Source of the DNA: Aestuariivirga sp.
GTDB lineage: Bacteria > Pseudomonadota > Alphaproteobacteria > Rhizobiales > Aestuariivirgaceae
DNA length: 5,496 bases
NCBI GenBank assembly: GCA_020252385.1
Contig: JADCDC010000137.1
Coordinates: forward strand, 1 to 5,496
Direction of reading: 5' to 3'
Shown here: positions 5,085-5,496 of the stretch, piece after piece
How positions within the stretch are numbered: the first letter of the stretch is position 1
Layout: the number at the start of each line of letters is the position of its first letter
Position numbers and translations under genes: made by a program
The notes under the pieces: generated by a model
Seen by the model: the letters and a program-made list of their open reading frames with translations, nothing else
Told to the model about the DNA's origin: nothing
Database searches by the model: none

Positions 5085-5496
5085 TCACGTCAGCGGCACG
5101 ATGCGGATTTCGACGCGGCGGTTCTGCGCCCGGCCTTCCGCCGTGGCGTTGGACGCGATGGGCTCCGTCTGCCCCATGCCCAGCACCTGGAAGCGCTGCG
5201 GACTGTTGCCCTGTGCCACCAGATATTCGGCGACGGTCGCGGCGCGGCGCTCCGAGAGGCGCTGGTTGTGGGAGGGCGAGCCCGTCGAATCGGTGTGGCC
5301 CGTCACGTCGACCAGCGTCTGGTTGAATTCCTTGAGCACGATCGCCACCGAGTTCAGCGTCTCGAAGAACTGCGGCTTCAGGTCGGCGCTGTCGGTGGCG
5401 AAGGTGACGTTCGAGGGCATGTTGAGGATGATGTCCTGGCCGACACGCGTGACGGACACGCCCGAGCCCTGCAGGCGCTGTCGCAGCTTGGCTTCC
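5085..5496 (-). CDS. OmpA-family protein, C-terminal peptidoglycan-binding domain (5' end outside window)
   Basis: The reading frame is open to the right edge, giving 136 visible residues; the GTG at 5459 is an internal valine, since EAKLRQRLQGSG precedes it in frame and belongs to the same family pattern. The domain begins GVSVTRVGQDIILNMPSNVT and carries the OmpA_C hallmarks: FATDSADLKP, DVTGHTDSTG and NQRLSERRA. Counting from the GTG codon as 1, D57 (GHTD) and R72 (SERRA) are the pair that in characterised OmpA_C domains bind the diaminopimelate of peptidoglycan. NRRVEIRI near the C-terminus completes the fold. In rhizobia such domains usually follow a lipoprotein or glycine-zipper N-terminal region, which is not visible here. 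It probably ties an envelope structure to the cell wall. It is upstream of prmA in the same direction, but the 177-base repeat-filled gap argues against tight coupling. Confidence 0.92.
   Translation of the reverse strand, partial: EAKLRQRLQGSGVSVTRVGQDIILNMPSNVTFATDSADLKPQFFETLNSVAIVLKEFNQTLVDVTGHTDSTGSPSHNQRLSERRAATVAEYLVAQGNSPQRFQVLGMGQTEPIASNATAEGRAQNRRVEIRIVPLT

Overview
The window looks like chromosome of a GC-rich alphaproteobacterium, most likely of the order Hyphomicrobiales (Rhizobiales). The grounds are the strong G/C bias at third codon positions, a DUF1127 small protein, a DUF1194 secreted protein, a rhizobial-style OmpA-domain protein and short palindromic intergenic repeats with a TCAAG loop. 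This assignment rests on family recognition, not on a search.

Layout, left to right. Positions 1-560 (minus) hold the first 186 codons of an Xaa-Pro aminopeptidase (pepP-like), whose 3' part lies outside the window. Positions 603-1334 (minus) encode a secreted DUF1194 (von Willebrand A-like) protein. Its start overlaps by 4 bases the stop of a secreted UshA-type 5'-nucleotidase (1331-2836, minus). These two form a translationally coupled pair, and pepP follows after 42 bases, so the three may be one transcript. A divergent 258-base region (2837-3094) separates them from a CspA-family cold-shock gene (3095-3304, plus) that ends in a textbook terminator. A gene-free, relatively AT-rich stretch of about 400 bases rich in inverted repeats follows. 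Next comes a 64-residue DUF1127 protein (3755-3949, plus). It converges, with only 10 bases between stop codons, on prmA (ribosomal protein L11 methyltransferase, 3960-4907, minus). The DUF1127 terminator lies inside the 3' end of the prmA coding region. Upstream of prmA is a mosaic palindromic repeat (about 4925-5038), followed by the C-terminal peptidoglycan-binding domain of an OmpA-family protein (5085-5496, minus), cut by the window edge.

Functionally the minus-strand genes cover envelope and housekeeping work: periplasmic nucleotide hydrolysis, a secreted vWA protein, peptide turnover, ribosomal protein methylation and envelope anchoring. The plus-strand island holds two small proteins, CspA-like and DUF1127, from families tied to RNA binding or RNA turnover. 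I see no clear novel multi-gene defence, mobile or biosynthetic system. The points most worth a second look are the metal-ligand substitutions in the 5'-nucleotidase, the prmA tail that doubles as an antisense terminator, and the structured region between csp and the DUF1127 gene.
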